A stretch of DNA of 64,000 bases from the NCBI RefSeq assembly GCF_036192275.1, contig NZ_CP108088.1, positions 2,853,501 through 2,917,500 on the forward strand. Reading direction: 5' to 3'. A program made the position numbers and the translations under genes. This document shows positions 8,591 through 16,586 of this stretch, piece after piece (the stretch's first letter is position 1; every line of letters begins with the position of its first letter). The stretch is from Streptomyces sp. NBC_00250 (GTDB lineage: Bacteria > Actinomycetota > Actinomycetes > Streptomycetales > Streptomycetaceae). The notes under the pieces were generated by a model, which was given only the letters and a program-made list of their open reading frames with translations, had not been told where the DNA came from and did no database searches.

Positions 8591-9694
8591 ATGGAATTCC
8601 GTATCGACAGCGGCGTGTTGACCGATGCCGTGGCCTGGGCCGCGCGCGTCCTCCCGGCCCGCTCCCCCATGCCCGTCCTCGGCGGCCTGCTCCTGGAGGC
8701 GGCGGACGGCCGGCTGCGCGTCTCCGGCCTCGACCACGAGGCCTCGGCCCGGGTCGAGGTCGAGGCCGACACGGACGTCGAGGGCCGGGCCCTGGTCCTG
8801 GGGCGGCGGCTGCTCGACATCTGCAAGGTGCTCCCCCGGGGCCGCACGGAACTCGCCGTGGAGGGCGCCCGCCTCTCGGTGACCTCCGGCGACGCCCGCT
8901 TCGGCCTCTCCCTGCTGCCCCTGGACGACTACCCGGCACCGCCCGCGCTGCCCGAGGTCCGCGGCGAGGTGGACGGGGACGCCTTCGCGGCGGCGGTCGG
9001 CCAGGTGGCGGTGGCGGCGGGCCGGGACGACTCCCTGCCGGTGCTGACCGGGATACGGCTCGCCCTGGACGGCACGACCATGACGCTCGCGGCCACCGAC
9101 CGCTACCGCTACGCGGTCCGCACCCTGGAATGGAAGCCGGGGGCGGACGGCCACGACGAACCCGCCGACGTGGTCGTCCCGGCCCGCCGTCTCACCGAGA
9201 TCGCCCGTTCCCTCACGGGCACGGGCGCGGCTCGGCTCGCCCTGGACGGCGGCTCGATCGGCTTCGAGAGCGGCGGCCTGCGCACCACCACCCGTCTGCT
9301 CGACGGCCGCCTCCCCCGCCACGACAAGCTCTTCGCCCTCGGCGACCACGCGCTGGCCACCACCGACCGGGCCCCGCTGACCGAGGCCGTGAAGCGGGTC
9401 GCGGTCGTCGCCGAGGGCGACAGTCCGGTCCAGCTGACCTTCACCCCCACGTCGATCCATCTCCAGGCGGGCTACGAGGACGACGTGGCCTCCCAGAACC
9501 TCCCGTCCACCCTCACCGGCCCGGACACCCTGACGGTCGCCTTCAACCCCGGCTACCTCCTGGACGCCCTGACCACCCTGGACTCCCCGAAGGTCCACTT
9601 CCACCTCCTGGGCCCCGGCCAGAGAGCCCTCCTCACCGACGGCCCGGACGCGCACCACCGCCACCTGCTGATGTCGGTGAAGCCGCTGGTCTGA
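8591..9694 (+). CDS. dnaN: DNA polymerase III beta subunit (sliding clamp) paralogue
   Basis: 367 aa starting MEFRIDSGVLTDAVAWAARVL at ATG 8591. It has the three-domain clamp fold: ARSPMPVLGGLLL, LDDYPAPP and LPVLTGIRLAL in domains 1 and 2, and a C-terminal HLLMSVKPLV with the diverged MPMRL-type terminus of clamps. No dnaA, recF or gyr genes are near, so it is not the oriC copy. Many Streptomyces carry a second clamp-like gene away from the origin, whose role is not settled. There is no Shine-Dalgarno sequence; TAGCGT 7 nt before the ATG suggests a leaderless message. Confidence 0.88.
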   Translation: MEFRIDSGVLTDAVAWAARVLPARSPMPVLGGLLLEAADGRLRVSGLDHEASARVEVEADTDVEGRALVLGRRLLDICKVLPRGRTELAVEGARLSVTSGDARFGLSLLPLDDYPAPPALPEVRGEVDGDAFAAAVGQVAVAAGRDDSLPVLTGIRLALDGTTMTLAATDRYRYAVRTLEWKPGADGHDEPADVVVPARRLTEIARSLTGTGAARLALDGGSIGFESGGLRTTTRLLDGRLPRHDKLFALGDHALATTDRAPLTEAVKRVAVVAEGDSPVQLTFTPTSIHLQAGYEDDVASQNLPSTLTGPDTLTVAFNPGYLLDALTTLDSPKVHFHLLGPGQRALLTDGPDAHHRHLLMSVKPLV

Positions 9695-9714
9695 GGGGCT
9701 GCCACGACACCTCT

Positions 9715-11067
9715 CTAGAACCCGCCCCCGCCGTCGAATCCGCCGCCCCCGCCGAAGTCGCCGCCTCCGAAGCCGCCGCCGTCGCCGAAGCCGCTGCCAC
9801 CGAAGTCTCCGGAGTCGAAGTCGGCGCCGGAGAAGTCGCCGCCGGAGAAGTCGTTGCCGCCGTACTCGGCCGCGTAGGCCGGGGTGGAGAGCATCGAGCC
9901 GAGGACGGTGCCCATCAGGAGGCCGGGGAGGATGCCGCCGCCGAAGTAGCCGCCCGCCCAGGGGCCGTAGGCCGGTCCCGCCTCCCAGTACGGGCGGCGC
10001 ACGCCGTCCGCGTCGACCGTGCGGGCCATCGGGTCCAGGCCGTCGTCGAGGCGGGCCGCGTCGGCGGCGCAGACCGGGACCTGGCGGGCGGTGCCGCCGG
10101 CCGGGGTCCAGGTGCGGTCCTCGGCGGAGGGGCCGTGCCGCGGGTCGAAGAAGCAGGGGGCGCGGCGCTCGGGGAGCGGCCGGGACTCGCGGCGGGCGGC
10201 GAGGACGGCGAGGGAGTAGCGGCCGTCCTCCAGGGCCTCGGTGACCGCGCGGACGTCATGGGGCCGGGCGGCGGAGGCCATCAGGGACTTCGCCTTGTCG
10301 TACGAGTCGAGGGAGCGTTCGTAGTCGCCGCGCATGGCGTCGTCGGCGCCCGCCTCCGCGGGGTGGAAGTCGAGGCGTTCGAGTTCTTCGCCGAAGGCGG
10401 TGATGTCCTCGTCGACGACGACCCGGAGCTTGTCGAGCGCGGCGCGCTCCTCGGCCTCCTTGCGGAGCCGGTTGCGGCGGACGACCGCGTAGGCGCCCGC
10501 GCCTCCGGCGGCGACCACGGCACCGAGGGTCACCAGGCCGGCGACGGGGACGCCCTCGTCGGTGCCGACGGAGCCCCAGCCGGCGGGGGCGGAGCCGCGC
10601 ATCGTGGGCAGGGCCTGGTCGACGAAGTTGTTGAGTTCGGTGGCCGCGTCGGCCCCCGGCTGCTTCACGGAGGTGACGAGGTTCCGCACGGCCTGCTGGG
10701 ACATGACCGCGCGGTCGGCGCCCGCGTCGAAGCCGTCACCGAGGCGGACCGCGTACAGGCCGGTGATTCCGGTCTGGGTCCGCAGGTTCTGGAGGAGGTT
10801 CTCCGGTGGGAACTGCGCGTTCGCGGGCAGGACCGCCACGAACAGCGGCTTGTCCGCGTCCTTGATCTTCTGGGCGAGGGCGTCCGCCTGGGGCTTCGAC
10901 AGCTGGTCGGCGGCGCCCGGGTCGACGTACACCGGGCCCTGTTTCAGGGCGGCGGCCGCGTCGGGTATCCCCGTGGCCCTGGCGCCCGCGGAGGGGGCCA
11001 GGGCCAGGAGCAGCAGGAGTATCAGCCCGCCGAGGGCCGACAGTACGGTGAGCGCCCTGGTCCTCAT
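9715..11067 (-). CDS. TPM-domain membrane protein with Gly/Phe/Asp-rich tail
   Basis: 450 aa. A signal or anchor segment (ALTVLSALGGLILLLLLALAP) precedes an exported TPM-like domain (about residues 35-160). A second membrane segment (VAGLVTLGAVVAAGGAGAYAVV) is followed by a charged cytoplasmic region. A third hydrophobic stretch (GGGILPGLLMGTVLG) leads into an extreme tail of GGDF/GGGF-type repeats. The product overlaps nothing and converges with dnaN, stops 20 bp apart. TPM proteins are linked to photosystem repair in plants but have no settled role in actinobacteria. The tail is low-complexity and probably disordered. Confidence 0.8.
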   Translation of the reverse strand: MRTRALTVLSALGGLILLLLLALAPSAGARATGIPDAAAALKQGPVYVDPGAADQLSKPQADALAQKIKDADKPLFVAVLPANAQFPPENLLQNLRTQTGITGLYAVRLGDGFDAGADRAVMSQQAVRNLVTSVKQPGADAATELNNFVDQALPTMRGSAPAGWGSVGTDEGVPVAGLVTLGAVVAAGGAGAYAVVRRNRLRKEAEERAALDKLRVVVDEDITAFGEELERLDFHPAEAGADDAMRGDYERSLDSYDKAKSLMASAARPHDVRAVTEALEDGRYSLAVLAARRESRPLPERRAPCFFDPRHGPSAEDRTWTPAGGTARQVPVCAADAARLDDGLDPMARTVDADGVRRPYWEAGPAYGPWAGGYFGGGILPGLLMGTVLGSMLSTPAYAAEYGGNDFSGGDFSGADFDSGDFGGSGFGDGGGFGGGDFGGGGGFDGGGGF

Positions 11068-11130
11068 GGTTCGACGCTACCTGAAGCGCGACAAACAAGA
11101 CATAGAGGGCCGCTCCCGGCATCGGGCGGG

Positions 11131-12747
11131 CTACTCGGAGGGGTCGATCCCGGCCCGCAGCACCCCGTACGTGAAGGCGTCCTCCAGGGCCTGCCAGGAG
11201 GCGGCGATGACGTTCTCGCCGACGCCGACCGTCGACCACTCCCCGTTGCCGTCGCTGGTGGTGATCAGGACGCGGGTCGTGGACTCGGTGCCGTGGCGGC
11301 CTTCCAGGATGCGGACCTTGTAGTCGACCAGCTCGAACTTGGCGAGCTGCGGGTAGATCCGCTCCAGGGCCAGGCGCATCGCACGGTCGAGGGCGTTGAC
11401 GGGGCCGTTGCCCTCGGCGGTGGCGACGATCCGTTCACCCTTGGCCCAGAGCTTCACGGTGGCCTCGTTGGCATGGGTGCCGTCGGGGCGGTCCTCGACG
11501 ATCGCCCGCCAGGACTCCGTACGGAAGTAGCGCCGGGCCCGGCCCTCGACCTCCTCGCGCAGGAGCAGCTCGAAGGAGGCGTCGGCGGCCTCGTACGTGT
11601 AGCCCTGGAGTTCGCGCTCCTTGACCCGCTCGACGACCCGGGCGATCAGGGCGCGGTCGTCGCCCAGGTCGACGCCGAGCTCCTTGCCCTTGAGCTCGAT
11701 GGAGGCGCGGCCCGCCATGTCGGAGACCAGCATCCGCATGGTGTTGCCGACCAGTTCGGGGTCGATGTGCTGGTAGAGGTCGGGGTCGACCTTGATCGCG
11801 GAGGCGTGGAGCCCGGCCTTGTGCGCGAACGCGGAGACGCCGACGTACGGCTGGTGGGTGGAGGGGGTGAGGTTGACGACCTCGGCGATGGCGTGCGAGA
11901 TGCGGGTCATCTCGGCGAGCGCGCCGTCGGGCAGCACCCTCTTGCCGTACTTCAGCTCCAGGGCGGCGACGACCGGGAAGAGGTTGGCGTTGCCGACCCG
12001 CTCGCCGTAGCCGTTGGCGGTGCACTGGACGTGGGTGGCGCCGGCGTCGACGGCGGCCAGGGTGTTGGCGACGGCGCAGCCGGTGTCGTCCTGGGCGTGG
12101 ATTCCGAGGCGGGCGCCGGTGTCGGCGATGACGGTGGCGACGACGGCCTGGATCTGGGCCGGGAGCATGCCGCCGTTGGTGTCACAGAGGATGACGACAT
12201 CGGCGCCGGACTCGTGCGCGGCGCGGACGACGGCCTTGGCGTAGTCGGGGTTGGCCTTGTAGCCGTCGAAGAAGTGCTCGCAGTCGACGAAGACGCGGCG
12301 GCCCTGGGAGACCAGGTGGGAGACGGTGTCCCGGACCATCTCCAGGTTCTCGTCGAGCGTGGTGCGCAGGGCGAGTTCCACGTGCCGGTCGTGGGACTTG
12401 GCGACCAGCGTGACGACGGGCGCGCCGGAGTCCAGGAGGGCCTTGACCTGCGGGTCCTCGGCCGCGTCGCCGCCGGCCCTGCGGGTCGCGCCGAACGCGA
12501 CGAGCTGCGCGTTCTTGAAGACGATCTCCTGCTGCGCGCGGGCGAAGAACTCCGTGTCGCGAGGGTTGGCTCCGGGCCAGCCGCCCTCGATGAAGCCCAC
12601 ACCGAACTCGTCGAGGTGCCGGGCGATGGTCAGCTTGTCCGCGACGGTGAGGTTGATGCCTTCACGCTGCGCCCCGTCGCGCAGCGTCGTGTCGAAGACA
12701 TGGAAGCTGTCGTCGAGGCGCGAGCTCTCGGCGTTCTCCGTGGTCAT
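11131..12747 (-). CDS. cimA: Citramalate synthase
   Basis: 538-aa enzyme of the DRE-TIM/2-isopropylmalate synthase family that condenses pyruvate with acetyl-CoA to citramalate, the threonine-independent route to 2-oxobutyrate and isoleucine. Start ATG 12747 (MTTENAESS) has AGGAG upstream; a longer frame to 12795 lacks this. It shows FDTTLRDGAQREG at the metal site, CTANGYGERVGNANL, and a C-terminal allosteric LeuA-dimer domain. One oddity: the family HxH metal motif reads HAQ (His217, Gln219). An attenuator and leader peptide lie directly upstream. A LeuA-type function is the alternative; the protein resembles actinobacterial CimA more. Confidence 0.88.
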   Translation of the reverse strand: MTTENAESSRLDDSFHVFDTTLRDGAQREGINLTVADKLTIARHLDEFGVGFIEGGWPGANPRDTEFFARAQQEIVFKNAQLVAFGATRRAGGDAAEDPQVKALLDSGAPVVTLVAKSHDRHVELALRTTLDENLEMVRDTVSHLVSQGRRVFVDCEHFFDGYKANPDYAKAVVRAAHESGADVVILCDTNGGMLPAQIQAVVATVIADTGARLGIHAQDDTGCAVANTLAAVDAGATHVQCTANGYGERVGNANLFPVVAALELKYGKRVLPDGALAEMTRISHAIAEVVNLTPSTHQPYVGVSAFAHKAGLHASAIKVDPDLYQHIDPELVGNTMRMLVSDMAGRASIELKGKELGVDLGDDRALIARVVERVKERELQGYTYEAADASFELLLREEVEGRARRYFRTESWRAIVEDRPDGTHANEATVKLWAKGERIVATAEGNGPVNALDRAMRLALERIYPQLAKFELVDYKVRILEGRHGTESTTRVLITTSDGNGEWSTVGVGENVIAASWQALEDAFTYGVLRAGIDPSE

Positions 12748-12849
12748 GACTGTGATGGCTCCTGTCGGATGTGGCTCCGGAAGGTCTGGATCCACTTGCC
12801 CCCATTCTCACGCGGCGTCCGCTTCCGGCATGGGTGGGGCCGGAAAACG

Positions 12850-12875
12850 AAAAAACCCCTCGCGGGTGCGAGAGG
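12850..12875 (-). terminator. Attenuator terminator of cimA
   Basis: On the minus-strand transcript CCUCUCGC pairs with GCGAGGGG (12856-12875; one U-G pair) followed by six Ts (12850-12855). It lies about 100 nt before the cimA start and about 55 nt after the leader stop codon. The U-G pair becomes a C-A mismatch on the plus strand, so the hairpin works for cimA's strand only. Confidence 0.75.
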
Positions 12876-12928
12876 TCTGCGCGCGGGTCTGGGGCACGGT
12901 GTCCACTGCCGCGGGGTTGTGCCGCGAA

Positions 12929-12970
12929 TCAGTGGCCACTGCGGACCGGCGCGCTGCTGCCGATAATCAT
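12929..12970 (-). CDS. cimA leader peptide (Ile-containing, 13 aa)
   Basis: Encodes MIIGSSAPVRSGH and then stops, 180 nt upstream of cimA and upstream of a T6-tailed terminator. Two Ile codons (ATT ATC) follow the start directly and a Val codon comes later. CimA feeds isoleucine synthesis, so these would be the control codons. An in-frame GTG at 12985 would lengthen it to 18 aa. No Shine-Dalgarno sequence is seen for either start. Leader-peptide attenuation is well known for branched-chain genes; for cimA it is my inference. Confidence 0.65.
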   Translation of the reverse strand: MIIGSSAPVRSGH

Positions 12971-13028
12971 CGTGGTAGCAAGCACGCCGGAAGTCTGACA
13001 CAGGTGGAAGATCAACGGGACGCCGGTC

Positions 13029-14357
13029 TCACGATACGGGCAGCTGGTCCCGCTTCTGTCCGGGCACGGCGGTGCCGTCCGTCCCGACCCGGCCCAGGTC
13101 GATGTCCCGGGTCTCCCGCATCGTGAGGTAGACGATCAGCGAGACGGCCGCGCAGCCCGCCACGTACCAGTAGAAGCCCGACTCGATCCCGGCGTCCTTG
13201 AACCAGAGGGCCACGTACTCGGCGGTGCCGCCGAAGAGCGCGTTGGCGATGGCGTACGGCAGGGCGACGCCGAGGGCGCGGATGCCGGTGGGGAAGAGCT
13301 CGGCCTTCACGCAGGCGTTGATGGAGGTGTAGCCGGTGATGACGAGGAGGGCGAGGAGGGAGAGCCCGAGGGCCGGCCAGAAGGAGCCCGCGTGCTTGAG
13401 CATGGTCAGGATCGGGACGGTGAGGAGCGTGGAGCCGACCGCGAAGGTGATGAGGAGCGGGCGGCGGCCGATGCGGTCGGAGAGCCGGCCGGCCAGCGGC
13501 TGGAGGCAGGCGAAGACGATGAGGGCGCAGAAGGAGACCAGGGTCGCGGTCTGCTTGGGCAGGCCGGCCGAGTTGGAGAGGTACTTCGTGAGGTACGTGG
13601 TGTACGTGTAGTACGCGACGGTCCCGCCCATGGTGAGCGCGATGACGAGGAAGGCCTCGCGGCGGTGCGCCCACAGGGCCTTGAGGGTCCCCTTCCGGTC
13701 ACTCTCGACCCCGTCGTCGGCGGAGGCCTCGTACACCTCCGTCTCCAGCATGGTGCGACGCAGATAGAAGACGACGGCCGCGCCGAGGGCGCCGATGACG
13801 AACGGGATGCGCCAGCCCCAGCTGTGCAGGGCCTCGGTGGACAGGGTGTGCTGGAGGATCAGCAGCAGGCCGAGGCCGAGGATCTGGCCGGCGGTCATCG
13901 ACACGTACTGGAAGCTGGAGGCGAAGCCGCGGTGCTCCGGGGCCGAGGCCTCGGTGAGGTAGGTGGCGCTGGCGGCGTACTCCCCGCCGACGGAGAGCCC
14001 CTGGAGGAGGCGGGCGATCAGGAGGACGGCGGCGCCGCCGTATCCGGCGACGGAGTACGTGGGCGCGACGGCGATGAGGAGCGCGGAGGCGGACATCAGG
14101 GTGACGGTGAGGGTGAGGGCGGCCTTGCGGCCCTTGCGGTCACCGACCCGGCCGAGCAGCCAGCCGCCGACGGGCCGCATGAAGAAGCCGACGGCGAAGA
14201 TGCCGGCGGTGTTCATGAGTTTGGCGGTGTCGTTGCCCTCGGGGAAGAACGCCCCCGCGAAGTAGGTGGCGAAGCTCGCGTACACGAACCAGTCGAACCA
14301 CTCGACCATGTTGCCCGCGGAGCCGACCCAGATCTTCTTCCAGTGCTCTCGTCCCAT
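13029..14357 (-). CDS. MFS metabolite:H+ symporter (MHS family)
   Basis: 442-aa, 12-TM permease of the MHS branch (KgtP, ShiA, ProP type), which imports organic acids or zwitterions with protons. Diagnostic pieces are GNMVEWFDWFVYASFATYFAG at the N-terminus, FFMRPVGGWLLGRVGDRKGRK (loop 2-3 motif), GEYAASATYLTEASAPEHRG and LAGRLSDRIGRRPLL. The upstream neighbour is a TetR gene (75 bp away) and then an agmatine deiminase operon on the same strand, which may indicate a nitrogen-containing or carboxylate substrate. The specific substrate is unknown. cimA's leader region begins right after its stop. Confidence 0.87.
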   Translation of the reverse strand: MGREHWKKIWVGSAGNMVEWFDWFVYASFATYFAGAFFPEGNDTAKLMNTAGIFAVGFFMRPVGGWLLGRVGDRKGRKAALTLTVTLMSASALLIAVAPTYSVAGYGGAAVLLIARLLQGLSVGGEYAASATYLTEASAPEHRGFASSFQYVSMTAGQILGLGLLLILQHTLSTEALHSWGWRIPFVIGALGAAVVFYLRRTMLETEVYEASADDGVESDRKGTLKALWAHRREAFLVIALTMGGTVAYYTYTTYLTKYLSNSAGLPKQTATLVSFCALIVFACLQPLAGRLSDRIGRRPLLITFAVGSTLLTVPILTMLKHAGSFWPALGLSLLALLVITGYTSINACVKAELFPTGIRALGVALPYAIANALFGGTAEYVALWFKDAGIESGFYWYVAGCAAVSLIVYLTMRETRDIDLGRVGTDGTAVPGQKRDQLPVS

Positions 14358-14432
14358 GGGCAGGAACCGTGCCGGAGCCGCCCTTCGGTCAACAAGGGTG
14401 CAGCGGACAACGATCCTGTGTACTTACGTGCG

Positions 14433-15056
14433 TTACGGTCGCGGCAACAGGTCCTGCTCGATGAACTCCCGTACGTGCGAAAGGACTTGCTCGCGACCGG
14501 TGCCGGGTACGCCGACCGCGACGTGCACGCTGAAGCCGTCCAGGAGGGCCCTCGTACGGGTGGCGAAGCGGTCCGGGTCGACCGGCCGGAACTCGCCGCG
14601 CGAGACCCCCTCGGCGAGGATCGCGACCAGGTCCCGGTGCCAGGCCCCCTCGATGGCGGCCTGGCGGGTACGGGCGTCGGCGTCGGCGTTCTGGGACCGG
14701 TTCCAGACCTCCAGCCACAGGATCCAGTGCGGATCGCGCGGGCCGTCGGGCACGTACACGTCCACGTACCCGTCGAGCCGCTCGCGCGCGGTCCCCGGCC
14801 GGGACAGCAGCGCACTCCGCTCGGCGCCGAGCCGTCCCTCGCTCCACTCCAGGGTCTGGAGCAGCAGCTCGTCCTTGGTGCGGAAGTAGTAGAGCAGGTG
14901 CCCACTGCTCATCCCGACCTGACGCCCGAGACCGGCCATGGTCAGCCCGTCGAGCCCCCGCTCGGCGATGGTGTCCATGGCGGCGGCGAGCAGCTCCTCA
15001 CGGGGAGGGGCGGCGTTGTTGCGTCGCCGGGGTGCGGCGGGGTCGATACGGGTCAC
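14433..15056 (-). CDS. TetR-family regulator (BetI-like C-terminal domain)
   Basis: 207 aa from GTG 15056. The N-terminal helix-turn-helix spans about residues 20-65 (REELLAAAMDTIAERGLDGLTMAGLGRQVGMSSGHLLYYFRTKDELL). The C-terminal ligand domain resembles the BetI type (PHWILWLEVWNRSQ). The gene is 9 bp after the unknown gene upstream and 75 bp before the MFS permease, so it probably controls this transport and catabolism group. No operator could be assigned with confidence. Confidence 0.85.
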   Translation of the reverse strand: MTRIDPAAPRRRNNAAPPREELLAAAMDTIAERGLDGLTMAGLGRQVGMSSGHLLYYFRTKDELLLQTLEWSEGRLGAERSALLSRPGTARERLDGYVDVYVPDGPRDPHWILWLEVWNRSQNADADARTRQAAIEGAWHRDLVAILAEGVSRGEFRPVDPDRFATRTRALLDGFSVHVAVGVPGTGREQVLSHVREFIEQDLLPRP

Positions 15057-15065
15057 TCGTCTGTT

Positions 15066-15506
15066 CTACCTCACGCTTCCGTCGGCGTTCCGTCCGAAGG
15101 CGGCGCCCAGGACGTCGGGGAGGTCCTCGGCGGGCACGGTCGCCCGCAGCTCCGCGAGGACGGGCCCGAACCGCTCGTCGTCGATCATGCCCAGGTACTC
15201 CTCGCGCAGCCCGCGGATGATCTCGACGAGCTCGGGTCTCAGCCGCATCCATCCCCGGGACGTGCGGATCTCCTCCGCCACGTGTTCCATGAACCAGCAC
15301 ATGACGTCGTACGGGATGCGGTGGTGGCCCGACACGGGGTCGACGCACACGGTCGGCTCCCGCGCCGGATCCTCGTCCGGTACGACCGCCGTGACGAGGG
15401 TCCTCCGGTCGGCGACGTGGTCCAGCTCCAGGTACCAGGCGTCGTCCGGTACGGAATACAGGATCTGGAGCGCGTAGGCGGCGCCTTCGTGGGTGATCAG
15501 CGGCAT
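15066..15506 (-). CDS. Protein of unknown function, 146 aa
   Basis: Not recognised. It begins MPLITHEGAAYALQILYSVP at ATG 15506. It is acidic, soluble, without signal or membrane segments, and rich in aromatic residues in the first 80 residues (DDAWYLELDH, YDVMCWFMEH). It sits between agmatine deiminase (43 bp) and the TetR gene (9 bp) on the same strand, so it is probably co-transcribed with them. The codon pattern is that of its neighbours. Confidence 0.75.
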   Translation of the reverse strand: MPLITHEGAAYALQILYSVPDDAWYLELDHVADRRTLVTAVVPDEDPAREPTVCVDPVSGHHRIPYDVMCWFMEHVAEEIRTSRGWMRLRPELVEIIRGLREEYLGMIDDERFGPVLAELRATVPAEDLPDVLGAAFGRNADGSVR

Positions 15507-15549
15507 GGCCGCAGGCTGTCACGCCGCCCGCGACCGCCGCCAAGGGGTT

Positions 15550-16566
15550 TCAGACCCTCGGCTGCTGCTGTGTGATGCAGTGGATGCCGCCCCCACCCGC
15601 GAAGATCGTGCGCGCGTCGACCAGGACGACCTCGCGTTCCGGGAAGAGGCGGCGGAAGATCTCGGCCGCCAGCTCGTCGTGCGGGTCGTCGAAGGCGCAG
15701 AGGACCACGCCGTCGTTGCACAGGTAGTGGTTGATGTACGAGTAGTCGACCCACTCGCCCTCCTCGTCCTTGAGGACGGTCGGGGCGGGGATCTCGACGA
15801 CCTCAAGGGGGCGGCCCTGGGCGTCGGTCTGGCCGCGCAGGATGTTCACGTACGTCCTGGAGCGCTCGTAGTCCGGGTGGGCCGGGTCCTGCTGGCTGTG
15901 GACGAGGACCGTGCCGGGGCGGGCGAAGGCGGCGACGATGTCGACGTGGCCCTGGGTGCCGTAGAGGCCGTAGTCGCCGGCGAGGCCGTTGGGGAGCCAG
16001 ATCGCCTTCGTCGTGCCGAGCTTGGCGTGGATCTCGTGCTCGACCTGCTCACGGGTCCACTCGGGATTGCGGCCGGCGCCGAGCTGGACGGTGTCGGTCA
16101 GCAGGACCGTGCCCTCGCCGTCGACGTGGATCGCGCCGCCCTCGTTGACGAGCGGGGAGGACACGACCGGGACTCCGGCCGTGTCCGCGACATGGCGGGC
16201 GATCTTGGAGTCGTGCTCCCAGCGGGCCCAGTCCTGGCCGCCCCAGCCGTTGAACACCCAGTCCACGGCCGCCAGTTCCGTGCCGTCGGTGACGAAGGTC
16301 GGGCCGATGTCCCGCATCCAGGCGTCGTCGAGGTCCCGCTCGACCAGGTCGACGTCCTCCCCGAGGAGGGCGCGCACGGACTCGGCGTCGCCGGGGCCGT
16401 GCACCATCGTCACCGGCTCGAAGCGGCGTACGGCGCGGGCCACGGACGCCCAGGCCGTGCGGGCCTCGGCGAGCTCGTCGGCGTTGGTGAAGGTGGGGTT
16501 GGGGCTGGGCCAGGCCATCCAGGTGCGCTCGTGCGGCATCCACTCGGCGGGCATGCGGTAGGTCAT
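15550..16566 (-). CDS. aguA: Agmatine deiminase
   Basis: 338-aa guanidino-group hydrolase of the PAD_porph family: agmatine to N-carbamoylputrescine plus ammonia, in arginine/polyamine degradation. Start ATG 16566 gives MTYRMPAEWMPHERTWMAWPS, the typical N-terminus. Catalytic features are WMRDIGPTFV, GHVDIVAAF (catalytic His) and the terminal GGGGIHCITQQQP with nucleophile Cys330. It follows ureC by 20 bp, so it is in the same transcript. The reaction does not make urea, so the pairing with a urease-like enzyme is not the usual agmatinase-urease logic. Longer open frames upstream are shadows of ureC. Confidence 0.93.
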   Translation of the reverse strand: MTYRMPAEWMPHERTWMAWPSPNPTFTNADELAEARTAWASVARAVRRFEPVTMVHGPGDAESVRALLGEDVDLVERDLDDAWMRDIGPTFVTDGTELAAVDWVFNGWGGQDWARWEHDSKIARHVADTAGVPVVSSPLVNEGGAIHVDGEGTVLLTDTVQLGAGRNPEWTREQVEHEIHAKLGTTKAIWLPNGLAGDYGLYGTQGHVDIVAAFARPGTVLVHSQQDPAHPDYERSRTYVNILRGQTDAQGRPLEVVEIPAPTVLKDEEGEWVDYSYINHYLCNDGVVLCAFDDPHDELAAEIFRRLFPEREVVLVDARTIFAGGGGIHCITQQQPRV

Positions 16567-16586
16567 GGTGACAGGTCCTAGAGGAA

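Noticed and set aside
9130..12966. A 1278-aa plus-strand open frame across dnaN, the TPM gene and cimA
   Set aside because: It is out of frame with dnaN and antisense to two recognisable genes; composition is typical of shadow frames.
13392..15575. A 727-aa plus-strand frame opposite the MFS, TetR and unknown genes
   Set aside because: No domain or ribosome site; the minus-strand products are recognised families.
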